Assembly: GCA_964036045.1 (NCBI GenBank)
Contig: OZ038379.1
Coordinates: forward strand, 76,837,992-76,901,991
Direction: 5' to 3'
Origin: Eutreptiella sp. 'Long Island Sound 2002'
Lineage: Eukaryota > Euglenozoa > Euglenophyceae > Eutreptiales > Eutreptiaceae
Length of the DNA: 64,000 nucleotides
Shown: one piece after another, positions 26,547 through 36,706 of the stretch
Layout: the number at the start of each line of letters is the position of its first letter
Position numbering within the stretch: position 1 is the first letter of the stretch
The notes under the pieces: generated by a model
The model's input: the letters and a program-made list of their open reading frames with translations, nothing else
Told to the model about the DNA's origin: nothing
The model's database searches: none
Made by a program: the position numbers and the translations under genes

Positions 26547-26910
26547 GATAGGGCTCAACAAAGGGGGTATTTCAGAGTTGTTTGCACATGCTTGAACCAA
26601 CCAAAGCCTTCAACTATGGACAAATCAGTCGACAAAACCATGCAGCATGGTTCCATCATTTCTACAGCATGTGGTGTAACAGCACAAGGACGGTGCCACC
26701 TTCAACTATTTGTAGCTGCCGAAGGCGGCACATTGACACGTGTAAGCGGCTTTGAGCGCTTACAGGGACGAAATGGCCTACTCCCATGTCGCCCCGTGGA
26801 TGGCGATTGCTGTTTAGGGGGTTTGCAAGGGCCCGGTACCATACATTCAAAGTGAGGCTGACGTGCCCATCTAGACTTGGTATTTCCGACATTGAAGCGC
26901 GCGCTTCAAA

Positions 26911-27617
26911 CAACCCGAGGAAATGAGGGGAGGCCGTCAAAGTGACACATTGCCAGACTAATTTGTGTAAGCGGAGACAATAGCGGCTGAAAGGAATGGT
27001 GGGGAAAAAAACCGCTGCTATCCGGCATTTGGGCTTTCTTGTTAGTGTGAAAAAATGTGGCCGCAGGGTCTACACAGTGCCCCACTACGCGCACCTAACC
27101 CCGACTTGGGGGGGAAACCCCCGTTGTGACTAATGTACACCCGGGCCGGTGTATGGCTCTCCTACGACCTTCCCAACATGGCGTACAAACATTTCGCTGT
27201 GGTCGGATTTGGTATGCGGATCTAATGGGACATGCGCCGCACGCACCACGCCACGAGTTACTGCACAAGCATAGAAACACAACCGGACAAAGGAAGAAGC
27301 CAAGCTGCAAACTGAATGTACGATACAATTTCATGTTCCTAATACATCAATTCTCGAGCGCTCATCACGGCAAAGCTCATCCTCACCTTGAGCATCCCTT
27401 GGCATTGGCATAAGAGTGCAAGGCTCGGAAAGCTGGGGGGGAAAGTCATCACGACAACACACCTGTTCTGTCGGTATAAACTCACTGGCACTCAACGGAG
27501 GACCGCCTTGCTAGACTGCAGACAACCCGAGGAAACGAGGGGAGCCCATCACAAGGACAGATTTTCAGGCTAATTTGTTGAAGCGGAGATGATAGCGGCT
27601 GAAAACAATAGTGGGCG
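26911..27617. repeat. Pair of ~95-bp direct repeats 612 bp apart
   Basis: 26,911-27,006 and 27,523-27,617 share CAACCCGAGGAAA, GAGGGGAG, CTAATTTGT, AAGCGGAGA and ATAGCGGCTGAAA in the same order. The pair could be diverged long-terminal-type repeats or two members of a dispersed family. No coding sequence between them is recognisable. A perfect 14-bp palindrome, GAAGCGCGCGCTTC, sits at about 26,894. Confidence 0.6.
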
Positions 27618-28034
27618 GAAAAAATGTTTGAAAACACACAAGTGACCGTTGTCCATGCCCCGGACATGCCATCTGAATCCGTGCATCGATCATCCCCTCT
27701 TGCGTCCGAGGGGTTAGTCACGCTACTGAGACTCCGGATTCGATTTTCAGGGGGGCGGGGTGGGGCAGTAGCATGCCAAAACAAAGAAAAAATAGGAGCC
27801 TAGTTTAAACGCCAACAACTGTAGGGGTTGAGGGGTTGAGAGTTCGGGCAGGGAAAAGTCGGCATTTGTGTGTCAGTGAATAGTTTTGAGCCAAGGCAAG
27901 AGATGGAAATAGCCATCCGTGAGGAGTGGTGGTGCAATTTGGTTTCGAAAATTTGGTATGCTGGTCGGCAAAAAAGGAAGCAATGTGGTTGGTGTAGGTA
28001 GTGGGATGAAAATTATCTTAGAAAAACCTATGGA
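27618..28034. other. Unassigned sequence
   Basis: No repeat, RNA gene or supported coding region recognised. Minus-strand open frames extend through it from 28,382 but read as low-complexity Pro/Leu/Ser sequence. Confidence 0.4.
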
Positions 28035-28125
28035 ATCTACACAAAGTGTGGGTAAAATTACGGGCCCTAATGACGGGTCCTCTGGAAGGCAACACCTACA
28101 CGAACCGCGGGTAGAACTACCGCCG
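28035..28125 (-). repeat. Inverted copies of the 'GGTGTTGCCTTC' repeat family
   Basis: On the minus strand this reads ACCCGCGGTTCGTGTAGG, TGTTGCCTTCCAGAGG, ACCCGTCATTAGGGCCC and TAATTTTACCC. These are the same modules, in the same order, as the plus-strand units at 29,118-29,310. About one and a half units are present. Confidence 0.7.
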
Positions 28126-28264
28126 GCACATGGGTGACAACCCTCTTCCAATCGATGGTATCCGCACAATTGGATGTAGTGGGCCCAAGAATGCGGCGGC
28201 CAAGAGTTGCCACTGGAAGGGGGCGATGTATCGAACATGGGAGGCCCTAGCTCAAGGGCTGGGT

Positions 28265-28780
28265 CTACTGCTTCGAAATGTCGGTAAAGTGGTCCCGCGA
28301 GGCTATGGGCCTGGGGAACGGGAAACCGTGCCGGTGGTGTAGGCGGGCCCCACGGTAGGTCATGAACTCGGACACATGCCACAAGCCATCCTTGGGGACA
28401 TTAAGGTCCATAATTAGCCCGATCAACTCGGGCTCCATGAAGAGGGAGGAGGCATATTGCTTGACCGCCTCAACTTGCTTGTGGTGGATGAGGTGTAGTT
28501 GGGCAGCCTTAGTGGCCTCAACCCATTGGGCCTTGGTCAAAGGGGATGAGGCTAGCCATTCACCAAGGAGTTGTGAGACCAAGGGGTCACGCAAAATCTT
28601 GGCCCCATTCAAACGCGTAAGCGTCATCGTTAGCTTTAGAAGGATGTCGCGAGAAAAAGGCAAAACAAATCTACGCAAGGGAAAAGGGTGGTGGGGAGTG
28701 GGGTGAGTGGAGGGACCAGTGAGGGGTGTGTGGGCTTGGCAAAGAGTGTGGAACCCCTGTACCATGAAATTGCGCACCAT
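28265..28780 (-). CDS. Candidate minus-strand exon, unknown protein
   Basis: An open frame of 171 codons from an ATG at 28,780. From residue ~36 on it looks like genuine soluble, helix-rich protein: segments such as FSRDILLKLTMTLTRLNG, LVSQLLGEWLASS and LTKAQWVEATKAAQ. Immediately before that part there is a good 3' splice site on the minus strand: a pyrimidine-rich tract ending GCGTAG at 28,671-28,672. The real exon may therefore begin at 28,670 and the first ~35 codons may be intron. No matching 5' splice site at the left end is obvious, and the frame simply stops after DHFTDISKQ. I recognise no family. It is the best coding candidate between 25 and 31 kb, but may also be a transposon remnant. 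Confidence 0.35.
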   Translation of the reverse strand: MVRNFMVQGFHTLCQAHTPLTGPSTHPTPHHPFPLRRFVLPFSRDILLKLTMTLTRLNGAKILRDPLVSQLLGEWLASSPLTKAQWVEATKAAQLHLIHHKQVEAVKQYASSLFMEPELIGLIMDLNVPKDGLWHVSEFMTYRGARLHHRHGFPFPRPIASRDHFTDISKQ

Positions 28781-29117
28781 TCTACCAAATGAAAACCCCT
28801 AGTGGGCACGACATGCACATGACTGAATTGGTGCAAATGATCCGAAATGGGGTAAGCGTGTTAATCTTTGGCACGCCAATAAGAAACCATGTTCAAATAT
28901 CAAAAATCACCTACAAGAGAGGTTGTTAGATTAAGCATAGACACATGTCACCGTAGTGCTCGCCCCACATAGATTTTGTAACATGTATTCTTGCCTCCGT
29001 AGCTTTGAAATTAACTTGTAGACCCCACCTTTATCGGCACGCCCATAAAACCCGGAAATATGCATGGTCCCGGACATGGACCTGCACCTGTAGTTTTGGG
29101 CTCCCCCCCCTAGCCCA
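28781..29117. other. Unassigned AT-richer interval
   Basis: Nothing supported: no repeat unit, RNA gene or open frame with protein-like content. Confidence 0.4.
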
Positions 29118-29310
29118 ATAGCCTATAATTTTACCCGCAGTTGGTGTGCGTGTTGCCTTCAAGATGCCTCATCATAAGGGCCCATAATTTCACCCGCAAT
29201 TCGGGTAGGTGTTGCCTTCCAGACGACCTGTCAGAAGTATGTGTAACTATACCCGCGGTTTGGGTAGGTGTTGCCATCAAAATGACCCGTCATAAGTGCC
29301 TGTACAACCG
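29118..29310 (+). repeat. ~63-bp tandem repeat, 3 units
   Basis: Three diverged units of TAATTTTACCCGC, a GGTAGGTGTTGCCTTC core and GACCCGTCATAAG occur head to tail. The same modules lie in inverse orientation at 28,035-28,125. Confidence 0.75.
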
Positions 29311-30590
29311 GACTATGAATTGGACTGCTCACCCACAGCCCCCAGGCTTGGGGTAGTCGTTGCTGCGGGGGCTCCGGGATTGCGAGTAGGGTAGGGTTGG
29401 TTTGAAGGTCTGGGAGTAAAGGTTAGGTGAATGGGTGATCGTGGCGGAGGTCGGGTTTACAAATGGGGAGGATGGGGAGTCCTGGGCAAGGATGGTGCGG
29501 CGGGCTAGTGATGGGGAAGGGGGGCTTGAGGGAGAGGACGCCCCCCCCCCCAAACCGAAAGCAAACCCCCACACCCCACCACCAAGCCCCGGGCTAGCAA
29601 ACTTGGTGACAACACGTACGGCTGAGAGTTTGACTCAAGGTCCTACCCCCCCCCCCTTGTCCAAGCAGCCGTAAATGACTAGAAATTGACGGGGCTACGC
29701 CTAGTGTTGCTTGGAGAAGGGTGTTGCTTACGCGTCGCAACTTGCATGATACAAGTGTAAACCGTCCTCACGGCGTTTGAAGCGGAGATGGTGGTACGCA
29801 CGCAAAAGGCTGACATATGCAACAAAACACTCATGAGCAGCAATCATTGGTGACTCAAAACTGGCACATACAGGTGGAAAACATTGAACGCTAAGGGTCC
29901 ACAGGCGCCGAAATGAAGCCCTTCTTGGTCAAGCTATAATGCATCGTGAACTGTTGGACGTGCTTCTTCTTGCCATGTGCATCACCCTTTGCTGCAGGTC
30001 TGGGTGCAAGTTTTGGGGCTGGTTTTGGGAAGAAATTTGGGCATAAATTGCAGCCCCCATGTTTGCAAACTCCTGATGCTCTGGGCAAAAGATGGGACTC
30101 TTGTCGGACAATTTCCGCTCATCAACTTTGTCACTAATCCATTCACAACACTGTTGCAACATCAACCTGTCGGAGGTACCACTTATTCTCAACCTGGTCA
30201 CATGCGGCAGCCCTCTTGGCCAACAGAGCTGCCTTGGCACAAAATATGAACAACGTGCATCTCAAAACCAAGGTATCGGGAAGCACACGTGGCACACAGT
30301 GGCACACAGTAGAACGAATTGAAAACGCACCACCAAAATCAACGGTTCAACAATTGACGGAACCGACGCGTAGTGTACATGGACATAGGCGTTGCTTGGA
30401 CAAAGGGGGGGGTAGGGGGTAGGATCAAGCACTCCTCCACCCACCAAATCAGAAATGACCCCCCCCCAAAAAAAGGCCACCCCCGCCACGCCATCCACAC
30501 CCTGAAGAGCACCCCTGCCCCCAAGGGGAAAGGGGGGGGAAGAGCCCGAGGATCCCATCGTTGGGACAGGCCCTCATCCCCTACCCGGGA
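29311..30590. other. GC-rich interval with poly-C tracts, no supported gene
   Basis: Runs of 11 C at 29,541-29,551 and 29,646-29,656, and several shorter G or C runs. Open frames on both strands read as Pro/Gly/Arg low-complexity sequence. Nothing recognisable. Confidence 0.45.
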
Positions 30591-30862
30591 GGGGGGGGGG
30601 GGGGGGCGCACTGGTGGTGGAGATGGGCACCGTCCGCCGTGTCCACGGTAGCAAGGTGGGGGCTGTCTTGGGTGAAAAGCCTGGCAGCACCACCCTCTAC
30701 TACAAGGCCTGCGGCCTCCTCTTCCCGACCTCTCGGGCGGCCAAGAAACATCTCGAGGATACTCGAAAGGGCAAGAGACCGAAAGCCAAACCCCAAGGCA
30801 AGATGGACCCACAGACTAACCCCCCAACTGACCCCAAGATTGACCCCCGGACTGACCCCTAG
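30591..30862 (+). CDS. Doubtful open frame after a 16-G tract
   Basis: A run of 16 G (30,591-30,606) is followed by an open frame to 30,862 with a start codon (GTG for the long form) near 30,614. It carries a short stretch with Cys and basic residues (YYKACGLLFPTSRAAKKHL), then a degenerate Asp-Pro-Lys/Arg-Thr tail from repeated ACTGACCCC-type units. The single Cys and distant His could be a relic of a zinc finger, but the pattern is incomplete. Probably not a functional gene. Confidence 0.15.
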
Positions 30863-32069
30863 ACAGCCAACCCCAACCCTACCAACCCATCCCCTAACCC
30901 TGCACTACAAAGTGCCCCAGTGTTGAACCCCAAGACGGGGCCCCAAGAGGTATGGGGGGTATGGGTATGGGGGGCCTATGGCAAAGACAAAAACTGCCCA
31001 TGGTGGCCATGGAAGACAAACTTGATGGTTGATACATGTATTTTATATGTTCTTGTGTTTGTGTAGGGAGGGTTAAAGTCTGCAGGCCGCATTCAATATT
31101 TAGAAAGTTAATATTAACGTCGGCGGGTGATTAATCATTTGAAATTCGATTCAACTTTAACATGTGTGTGTGTGTGTGTGTGTAGAATTTAATTTAGTTT
31201 AATAACAACTTTTAACATCTAAAAAAATAATTCAAAAATTAGAGCCGAAATTAAAGCCGATGACCATTTTAAGAAAATTTTGTATTCATGCTGGTTAACG
31301 CCCCCCCCCCCAACTGCCCGGTGAAAATGACACCCAAACACGTATACCACCCCATGGGGGAGAAGAGTTCCCTAATGACCCCCTAAACCCCATAAAAAAA
31401 GTCAACTTTGGGTTGACATTTGAATTTTTGGACAAAAATGAAACCAGATTGGTTTTAACATAGGTTTCTAGGGTTGGCAGGACTGCATGGCCCACTCTTG
31501 CCCTTCCAAACTGGCACATGGTGGTGTAGTAGGTCGGGGGACACTTTTTGGCTGAGGTGGTCGCATTGCTGGGACCCAGGCACGCAGCCACCAAACAGCA
31601 CCTGTTTAAGAAAAAACAGAGACGGCCAAAAATGAAAAAATGAAATTTCCAAGTGGTGCTGTCAGCAGCCCCCTGTGTTTAATTGATTTTTGTTCGTTTC
31701 CTTGACTGGGGCTAAGTGTTTAACGGAGGTTCTGGGAAACGGTCGAGAGTAGTGGGGAGGGGGTTATGTTAGGCTGTGACTGACTGATAGGGTCCCCCCC
31801 CTGGAGGCGCGTAGTAAAGAGTGTAACCCCACTCCCCCATCAACAGAGCGATCATGCATGTTGTGCGTAGCTGGAGCAATTGATCGGACACAGAGCATGG
31901 TACATCCATCAATCATATGGTCCTCTGCTGCAAAAATTCGTCAGTCTTGAGTGCTTACAGAGAAAACAGTGTGAGTTGACACCGTGTCTCATCTCTATGG
32001 TGCGATTCACACTGCATGCAGCAGACAATGTTCATTACACAGGCAATTTTTCCTAAAGAAAAACTGTAC
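30863..32069. other. AT-rich interval with a (TG)n microsatellite
   Basis: A TG dinucleotide repeat lies at about 31,162-31,184 in an AT-rich stretch (31,080-31,300), and an 11-C tract lies at 31,301-31,311. No supported coding region or RNA gene. Confidence 0.6.
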
Positions 32070-32175
32070 ATCCTCAGTTGTGCATTGGGATACAGTGGGA
32101 TACACCGGGGAAAAAATGGGATACACTGGGATACACAGGAAAAATGAGTGGGATGCACAGGATACACGGATTATT
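32070..32175 (+). repeat. Short degenerate tandem repeat of GGGATACAC
   Basis: Six or more copies of TGGGATACA(C/G) or a one-base variant, with variable A-rich spacers. Too irregular for a fixed period. Confidence 0.6.
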
Positions 32176-32513
32176 TTTTGGGATGCACACTGGCTGAAAG
32201 TCTGGGTGTAGAGGAGTGCAACAAGTGCCAGACACAACTGTGAGCATGGCGCAAATGGAACAACCACCAATCCATTGGTGTTAGGGGTAGGGCAAAGAGA
32301 ACGGGACCTCAAAAGGTACACAATGCTGCTGCCCCTTCCCCCATTCCCCAACAGTTGGTTTGCTGGATCAGTTTGCGCTTCTCAGTCTGAGCAGTGGTTC
32401 ATTGTGCTGGCCGCTCCAGACTGCCAAATACTTGTGGCACTGGCTGCCAGAGGTGAACAGCTGTGAAGTGTATGTCATTTGCAGAAACATCACGAGGCGA
32501 GACCATCATTGTA

Positions 32514-33098
32514 TCAGCAGAGAGAGATATGCAGATGGCAAGGGGGAAAGACCTGCAAGGGCTCCAGAAGGTACGCCCGGAACGATGCCTGGAAGAAGCC
32601 CAGCAACCACTGCGGCGTCACTTGGGTATACCGCAGCCACCAGACCGCACGGTACATGAGCCAGCATGCAGCCGTGATGTGCGCCCAATGCCGCGTATTA
32701 GACGGTCGCAACTGGTCCATAATCGTGAGGGCCTCTTTGCGGTAGTCGACGGTCTGTTTCACGACTTTGATCAGGAGTTTAAGGTCGTTCGCGGGGTCGA
32801 CTCTATCGAAGCCCTGCGAGCCCACCTGCATCTCATCAAGCACGGGCTCCCTTCTGGGATCTGCAGATGGCATGGAAGAGGGCGTGGCAGGAGGCACGGA
32901 AGGTGCCGTGGCAGATGGGATAGCAGAGAGTAGTGGGTAGAGCAGTAGGTACGGCAGAGGGTATGGCAGAGGGTATGGCAGAAGGTATGGCGGTGGGTAT
33001 GGCTTTGTCGTTGCCTTTGGCTTTCGGGGTGATTCTGCCCATGTGCATCGCAACACAGGGCAGAGTGGAGATGTGTCTGCCCCTTTGCATGTCAGCAA
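32514..33098 (-). CDS. Possible minus-strand open frame with Pro-Tyr-Pro-Leu repeat, unknown
   Basis: A 194-codon minus-strand open frame. Its N-terminal third contains tandem PYPLPY-type residues encoded by GTATGGCAGAGG-like tandem DNA (32,925-33,003). It continues with a more ordinary sequence (VDPANDLKLLIKVVKQTVDY, ITAACWLMYRAVWWLRYTQV). A similar GGCAGAGGGCATGGCA-type tandem occurs at 61,329-61,380 inside another minus-strand open frame, suggesting related elements. No known domain; it may be a retroelement fragment. The opposing plus-strand frame (32,463-32,933) is less protein-like. Confidence 0.25.
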   Translation of the reverse strand: MLTCKGADTSPLCPVLRCTWAESPRKPKATTKPYPPPYLLPYPLPYPLPYLLLYPLLSAIPSATAPSVPPATPSSMPSADPRREPVLDEMQVGSQGFDRVDPANDLKLLIKVVKQTVDYRKEALTIMDQLRPSNTRHWAHITAACWLMYRAVWWLRYTQVTPQWLLGFFQASFRAYLLEPLQVFPPCHLHISLC

Positions 33099-33556
33099 AT
33101 GGCAAAGGGGATGCTTCTGCCCCTACGCTTGTTAGCACAGGGCAGAAGGGAGGTGTTTTTACTCCTGTGCACGTCAGCACAGGGCAGAGGGGGGGTGCTT
33201 TTGCCCCTGTGCACGTCAGCAAAGGGCAGAGGGGGGGGGGTGGTTTCTGCTCTTGTACACGGCTGCACAGGCAGAGGGGAGGTGTGTTTGCCCCGTGCAT
33301 GCCCGCAAACAGCACAGGGGGGGGGGTATTTTCTGCCCATGTGCAGGCCAGCATGGGGCAGAGGGGGAGGTATTTCTGCCCCTGTGTACGTTAGCACAGG
33401 GCAAAGGGGAGATGTTTCTGCCCTTGTGCATATGAACACAGGGCAAGGGAGGAGGTATTTCTATGCCTATACACCTCAGCACAGGGCAGAGGGGAGGTGT
33501 TTCGGCCCCTATGCACGTGAGCATGAGGCAGAGGGGAGGTGTTTCTGCCCCTGTGC
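33030..33556 (+). repeat. ~42-bp minisatellite, ~12 copies
   Basis: Units of GTCAGCACAGGGCAGAGGGG, then AGGTGTTTCTGCCCCTGTGC, repeat head to tail with length changes in the G run (up to ten G at 33,231-33,240). Open frames on both strands are by-products. Confidence 0.9.
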
Positions 33557-33587
<31 letters not shown>

Positions 33588-33604
33588 TGTATGTATGTAT
33601 GTCT
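33557..33604 (+). repeat. (ATGT)n microsatellite
   Basis: About eleven uninterrupted TATG units directly follow the 42-bp minisatellite. Confidence 0.97.
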
Positions 33605-33636
33605 ATGTATATCTATTTTTTTTCGATCTCTTGCAG

Positions 33637-33873
33637 GCACTTTTGATGGATCCCCCTCGGCGACCAGGCGCCGCAGGGGGTACAGTGAAACCCTGGCCGG
33701 GGGGCAGCCAGGACCCAGGGCCGCGCCCCCCGCGACATTTGGACTGGCCAACCGCGGCAGCAGCTCCTGCGGGGGCTGTGGGAGCGGTGGGCGGCCGCAG
33801 CGTGCTGCCCACAGAGGGTGGCGACACAAGCAGTACTAGGAGCGGCCCCAACGTAACAACGACGGTAGAGAAC
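33637..33873 (+). CDS. Candidate GC-rich coding exon
   Basis: A pyrimidine tract and CTTGCAG (AG at 33,635-33,636) precede this block, and GTGAGT follows at 33,874, so it has the shape of an internal or first coding exon. Reading from ATG at 33,646 gives 76 codons to the donor in phase 0: MDPPRRPGAAGG, then Pro/Ala/Gly-rich sequence ending NVTTTVEN. Base composition is visibly more GC-rich than the flanks. A second frame is also open across the block, which weakens the case. No domain is recognisable and no downstream partner exon was found; a gag-like retroelement origin is possible. Confidence 0.3.
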
Positions 33874-33884
33874 GTGAGTGTCCT

Positions 33885-34235
33885 GCTGCTTGCTTCGCTC
33901 ATTGTCGTGCTTCGTGCTCTGCTTAGTGCGTCTACAAACAGAGAGGGCAGGGGCAGGACAACCAGAAGGAAGGAAAGGACCAGGGCACCAGGGAGGCCCA
34001 AGGAACGAGCACAGGCAGGGAGAGGGAGGAGTGAGAACGAGTTAGCACGGGGGATGTTGTGCAGATTACTTCGCTCGGTGTCGTGCTACGTTCCTACGAC
34101 TACTTGACCCCAATACCTACAGACGCCAGCGCAAGACTGAGGTGCTGCACGGTGTCCTGCCCCTGTCCCCTCTGTGTTCTCGCGCTAAGCAGTACGCTAA
34201 GCACGACAATCAGCGAAGCAATCTGCATGACACTC
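33885..34235. repeat. Inverted repeat, ~70-bp arms, ~200-bp loop
   Basis: 33,890-33,960 (GCTTCGCTCATTGTCGTGCT, then TGCTTAGTGCG, GGCAGGGGCAGGAC) recurs as its reverse complement at about 34,155-34,235 (GTCCTGCCCCTGTCC, CGCTAAGCAGTACGCTAAGC, ACGACAATCAGCGAAGC). Shorter relatives with TCGGTGTCGTGCTAC occur at 34,076 and 34,693. Confidence 0.7.
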
Positions 34236-34864
34236 ACCTGTACGTGCACCATCCTTGAACCACACACCCCTGCTGGTGCCATAGTCGCTAGTAGTGTCCT
34301 TCTGCAGCAGCCTAGGGGCCTAGCACTCGAGAGTACCACCCAATATAGCCCAATGACAACCAGGGCACAGGGCAAACAGAGGGAGTGCAGAATGGGCAAT
34401 TGCCTCGCATATTGCTTTGCTCCGTGCGCGGTAGGACGGCGAGATGGGGCCAGGGCACCAGCGGGGCAAAGCCCAACACAGCAAAGCACAGAGGCAGAAC
34501 AGGGAAGGGTGGGGTAGGGCAGGAGAAGAACAGCACCCTAGGCATAGGCGAGCCAGAGGGGGCAGCCAGAGAGAGTGGGAGGCGGAAGCAGGGAGAGGGA
34601 CGCAAAGCAGGCAGAGAGAGTGGGGGGCAGGGGTGCTGGTGACCCAGGGGAGAGACGGGGAGCAGGGCATGATAGGCTCGCTTGCCGCGCTCGGTGTCGT
34701 GCTACTTGCGTGCCCTGACATACATGCGCGTGCTATGCATGTACCCTGGGGGTCTGCTGGTTGTCACAGCGGATGCCATCGGGGTCGTGGTGGCCACGAG
34801 GAGGGCGGGCACCCGCGGCGCCACCCGCCGGGCCTCCCGTGCAGCAAGCTGAGTTTGGGCTAGA
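34236..34864. other. GC-rich purine-skewed interval, no supported gene
   Basis: Rich in CAGGG, GGGCAG and GAGAG words. Open frames on both strands look compositional. It ends where similarity to the zinc-ribbon-like Helitron-associated coding sequence begins. Confidence 0.4.
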
Positions 34865-36706
34865 ATGGCGCGCAGAGGGGACGGGCACCAGTGGCGCCAT
34901 CCACTGGAACCCCTGCACTCGCCGAATGATGACAAAGATTGTCATGATGTAGCTCGCCTATGGGGATGGAAGTGGGTATGCCAAGACAACCAAGACATGA
35001 AGGCCAAGGCGGTCATGCGTTGGACTTGTGCATCTTGTGGAGCATCCAAGGATGTACGGTTCGATAACATGAAGAAGTTGGGTCCGGGAAAGCACAAGTG
35101 TTCAAAACAATCTCAACCACAAGAGAAAGAGGCAAATGCGAAAGGAAAAGATGGTCGCCCATCCGTCACCACGTGCGGCGGAATGTGGATGTGATTGGTT
35201 GGGGGTGCTTGTGGACAATGCCGTGCATGTAGATGACTCCCTCATTTCCTCAATTTGTGTGATGCGATGACCATGTTGGGGTTGTACTACCAACTTTGAT
35301 CGTACATACAAAAAAATGAAGAGTTGGGGCTTTGTTTGCTCCACTTGCAACGCATCACAACTTAAGGAGGACAAAAAGCGCGCAGGGCAAGCAGGTGTTG
35401 TGGTGGCATCTAAGGAGGACAAAAAGCGTGCAGGGCAAGCGTGTGGTGTGGTGGCATCTCGAGAGGACAAGCAGCGGGCACGGCAAGCGGGCTCCAAGGA
35501 GAACAAGCAGCGGGCAGGGCAAGCGGGCTCCAAGGAGGACAAGCAGCGGGCAGGTAAAGCGGGCTCCAAGGAGGACAAGCAGCGGGCGGGACAGGCTAGC
35601 CCTAGGGAGGGCAAGCAGCGAGCGGGGCAAGAGGGGGGCAGGCGCTAAGGAGGATAAGCAAAGGGCAGGGCAAGCTGGGGCCGTTAGACATGCTTTGAAT
35701 TATGCACGTGAAACCTTGCCAAGCCAGTCAACACAGGCCATTCAGAACATGTGGGAGAGAGGCGATGAGATGAAACTGTCCGGTTCTGTTGTGGATGAAG
35801 ACGAGGAAGTCATGCCGCAATCGGTTGCAGGCCCATCACCCAATGAGTTTACGGGATCAAAGGTCGGCACATCCCTTGCTTCCACTGTGAGAGGGTTTTT
35901 TCGGTGCAAACCGGGATGGACAGATTTCCAGTCCAACCAGTAGCCAATTAGGAGAGTTGTGAGTCTTTGGACGCCTTGGTGCGAGCTATCCTGGATGAGA
36001 AGGTGAAGACCGCCGATATGGTGGCGTTGGCCAAAGAGTGGCACAAAAAAGTGGGAGTATGCGAGGACATTCATTCTTGCGGGTGCTGCGGAGTGAGGGA
36101 CTTCCAACAAGTGAAGGAAGTCGAGCTATCCAAGTTGGATCTTTTAAAGTTGGACGCAGAACAAGTTTCATGGTACCGTGGGATTCCCATTGAGTATCGT
36201 AAGTATGCTGCGGTCTTTGAACAGGACACAGGGCTATATTGGTTGCACCATGATCTTGTATCTAATGGTGTAGTGCAATTGTGTAATTCATGCCATCGGA
36301 GTTTGCTCCATCCAAAGAAAGGTCAAGTGCCACCAAATGCCATTGCTAGTGGCAAGCATTTTGGTAAGCGATGCGACTTACCGGAGTTAACGGATTTGGA
36401 GGAGCGTATGTTATGACGAGTGCGGACGACACTAAACACAATGAAGCTTGTTAGTGCAAGAATGGCGTAACATCGCAGTGGGGTGTTCGGGGACATGCCG
36501 TTTCTGTACCGCATGATGACCCGAAAGTGTTGGCAGCAAGTCTACCAGATGTAGAGGCTCTTGTGGGTACAAAGATCATCTTTGTGGGACCAATCCGCGA
36601 TGCGGAGGCAATGCGTCGTGATCAACGTGGCAAAGAACGAGGAGAGCGAATATTCACACCGCAATGGGATCAACTCATTCAATGGTTGCGAGTTTTAAAA
36701 GTGATT
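34865..36706 (+). pseudogene. Helitron replicase-type gene, N-terminal part, frameshifted and 3'-truncated
   Basis: Four consecutive open pieces in changing frames add up to the N-terminal half of a Helitron protein. 34,865-35,194: a zinc-ribbon-like module with WTCASC and a later HKC (residues ~53-79). 35,332-35,943: Lys/Arg/Gln-rich 12-residue repeats of the KQRAGQAGSKED type, with a frame change near 35,640. 35,967-36,416: CxCC and CNSC motifs followed by PPNAIASGKHFG and LTDLEERML, the pattern found just before the Helitron-like N-terminal domain. 36,417-36,706: RVRTTLNTMKL, RGHAVSVPHDD, IIFVGP and QWDQLIQWLR, the beginning of that domain, again with frame changes. The rolling-circle HUH nuclease and helicase that should follow are absent because family A repeat starts at 36,707. 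Against the related copy at 52,887, frameshifts lie near 35,170 and 35,265. It is dead, but gives the family identity of both copies. Confidence 0.85.
35967..36416 (+). other. DUF6570-like Cys motif segment of the Helitron pseudogene
   Basis: This is the longest in-frame diagnostic piece (149 codons, no ATG; it begins after an upstream stop). Cys 38, 40 and 41 (HSCGCCG) and Cys 106 and 109 (LCNSCHRSL) form a likely zinc site. The following GQVPPNAIASGKHFG and PELTDLEERML match the family pattern in which a Pro-x-x-(A/S)-(L/I)-A-x-G core precedes an LT-x-x-E motif. In Helitrons this region sits directly upstream of the Helitron-like N-terminal domain, as it does here. Confidence 0.8.

Noticed and set aside
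34865-36706. Functional autonomous Helitron
   Set aside because: Several frame changes, and the HUH nuclease and helicase parts are missing.
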